Shown here one piece after another: positions 8,291-9,085 of a stretch of DNA of 9,085 nt (position 1 is the stretch's first letter; each line of letters opens with the position of its first letter). The DNA comes from Gemmatimonadota bacterium (GTDB lineage Bacteria; Gemmatimonadota; Gemmatimonadetes; Gemmatimonadales; GWC2-71-9). Where the stretch lies: assembly GCA_003220985.1 (NCBI GenBank), contig QHTY01000199.1, forward strand, positions 634 through 9,718, written 5' to 3'. The notes beneath the pieces are model-generated. The model searched no databases. It saw nothing but the letters and a program-made list of their open reading frames with translations, and had not been told where the DNA came from. The position numbers and the translations under genes were made by a program.

Positions 8291-9085
8291 GGCTGGAGCA
8301 CGATGAATTTCACGTCATCCTTGGAGATCGCGCGCAGCCAGGCGATCAGGGCGTCGATGCTGTCCGGCGGGGCCGTCCCGCGCTGACCCGTCATGCGACG
8401 CATGACTCGCAGCTCGCGCCCATCCTGCGCGTACTCGGCGCTGTAACTGCCGAACTGACTCGATTCCTTGACGTTCGGCGGCAAGTCCGCCTTCCACCCC
8501 AGCGGGAGCGTCATCCGCAGCTCGGCCACGCTCTCGATGGGTCCGATGACCTCTGAAATATCGATCGGGAAGCGACGCGGCTTGCGGCGCTCGAGCTGGG
8601 AGGCAAGCCCGAGCGAGGCGTAATTTGGGAGCGCGGCGGGCAGCGTGAAGATGCGCGTGCCGCCGGTGCTGGAAAGCACGGGGGCGTCATGGACGGTCAG
8701 GGTCACCTGTGGTTTCGCCTGCAGGTCGCGGCCGTCAAACAGCGTCAGACTGTCGCCCGACGCGCCGGAGAACACGCCGTTCGCGAGCGCCTGGGTCAGG
8801 CGACTCAGCTCGTCCTTGCTGAACACACGCGCGTACGCGCGTCGCAGGCCGTACTGCAGACCGCCACTCTTGGCCTCGGTGTAGCGGCCAGTGAAATGGC
8901 CGTCGGCGCCGAGCTCACCCGCAATGCGTGTCTCGGAGCGGTTCCCGGATGGCGCACTCAGGGGCAGCGTGACTTCCTCGAGCGTGCCATCGTCGTGGAC
9001 GACGAGGACGAATGAACCTTCCTCGGCCGGCGGCAGCTCGCCGTAGGGCGTCAGGTCGGAGGTGAGATCCAGATAGATGCGGCCG
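8281..9085 (-). CDS. C-terminal part of a DUF3857-like (transglutaminase-associated) protein, partial
   Basis: The frame is open from the right edge to a TAG at 8281-8283, giving 267 residues of C-terminal sequence; the start is outside the window. GTG at 8826 is only an internal codon, because the frame continues convincingly upstream (YLDLTSDLTPYGELPPAEEG, LVVHDDGTLEEVTLPL, NRSETRIAGELGADGHFTGRYTEA). The later part has PRRFPIDISEVIGPIESVAELRMTLPLGWKADLPPNV, FGSYSAEYAQDGRELRVMRRMTG and AWLRAISKDDVKFIVLQP. This alternation of beta-rich segments and the final 'WLRAISKDD' helix resemble the C-terminal half of DUF3857/transglutaminase-domain proteins, which are exported and of unknown role. The diagnostic N-terminal DUF3857 and transglutaminase domains are not visible, so the call rests on overall resemblance. 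It is directly upstream of, and probably overlaps, btuF. Confidence 0.6.
   Translation of the reverse strand, partial: GRIYLDLTSDLTPYGELPPAEEGSFVLVVHDDGTLEEVTLPLSAPSGNRSETRIAGELGADGHFTGRYTEAKSGGLQYGLRRAYARVFSKDELSRLTQALANGVFSGASGDSLTLFDGRDLQAKPQVTLTVHDAPVLSSTGGTRIFTLPAALPNYASLGLASQLERRKPRRFPIDISEVIGPIESVAELRMTLPLGWKADLPPNVKESSQFGSYSAEYAQDGRELRVMRRMTGQRGTAPPDSIDALIAWLRAISKDDVKFIVLQPRE

Overview
This is a GC-rich bacterial chromosomal window in which coding strands mostly use G- or C-ending codons. A small secreted protein ends in a Por/T9SS-like C-terminal domain (LKQNYPNPFNPATTI ... SGVYIYQL ... KKMIIMK). Together with a DUF3857-like protein, an Uma2-family protein and intergenic GGCGGCGA repeats, this suggests a member of the FCB superphylum, most likely Gemmatimonadota. 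That placement is inferred from protein style; no rRNA or other phylogenetic marker is present.

Layout: positions 1-289 carry no gene I can support, only a weak terminator-like hairpin. tadA (tRNA adenosine deaminase) lies at 290-733 on the minus strand. An Uma2-family protein (848-1444, plus strand) is divergent from tadA, and its 3' end overlaps the 3' end of clpB by 38 bp. From 1407 to the right edge everything is on the minus strand. In transcription order (right to left) this is: a DUF3857-like protein (3' part only), a BtuF-like cobalamin-binding protein, recO, selB, a short secreted sorting-domain protein, and clpB. The DUF3857-like/btuF and recO/selB pairs overlap, which suggests translational coupling. 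A TTGACA-containing promoter candidate overlaps the selB stop codon and could start a separate transcript for the secreted protein.

Most genes are housekeeping: tRNA modification (TadA), disaggregation (ClpB), selenocysteine insertion (SelB), recombinational repair (RecO) and B12 handling (BtuF-like). I see no defence island, CRISPR array, transposase or biosynthetic cluster, and no clear undescribed multi-gene system.

The points worth a second look are structural. (i) A GGCGGCGA repeat family occupies two intergenic gaps; one copy forms a near-perfect hairpin with arms of about 37 bp, and the other supplies the end of btuF and the leader of recO. (ii) There are two 9-nt G/C homopolymers at sensitive positions: one in the signal-peptide region of the secreted protein, one in the recO/selB overlap, where a one-base slip would join the two frames. 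(iii) The conserved N-terminus of the BtuF-like protein lies upstream of any ATG/GTG/TTG, with ACG exactly where ATG is expected. (iv) The secreted protein is little more than a signal peptide and a sorting domain.
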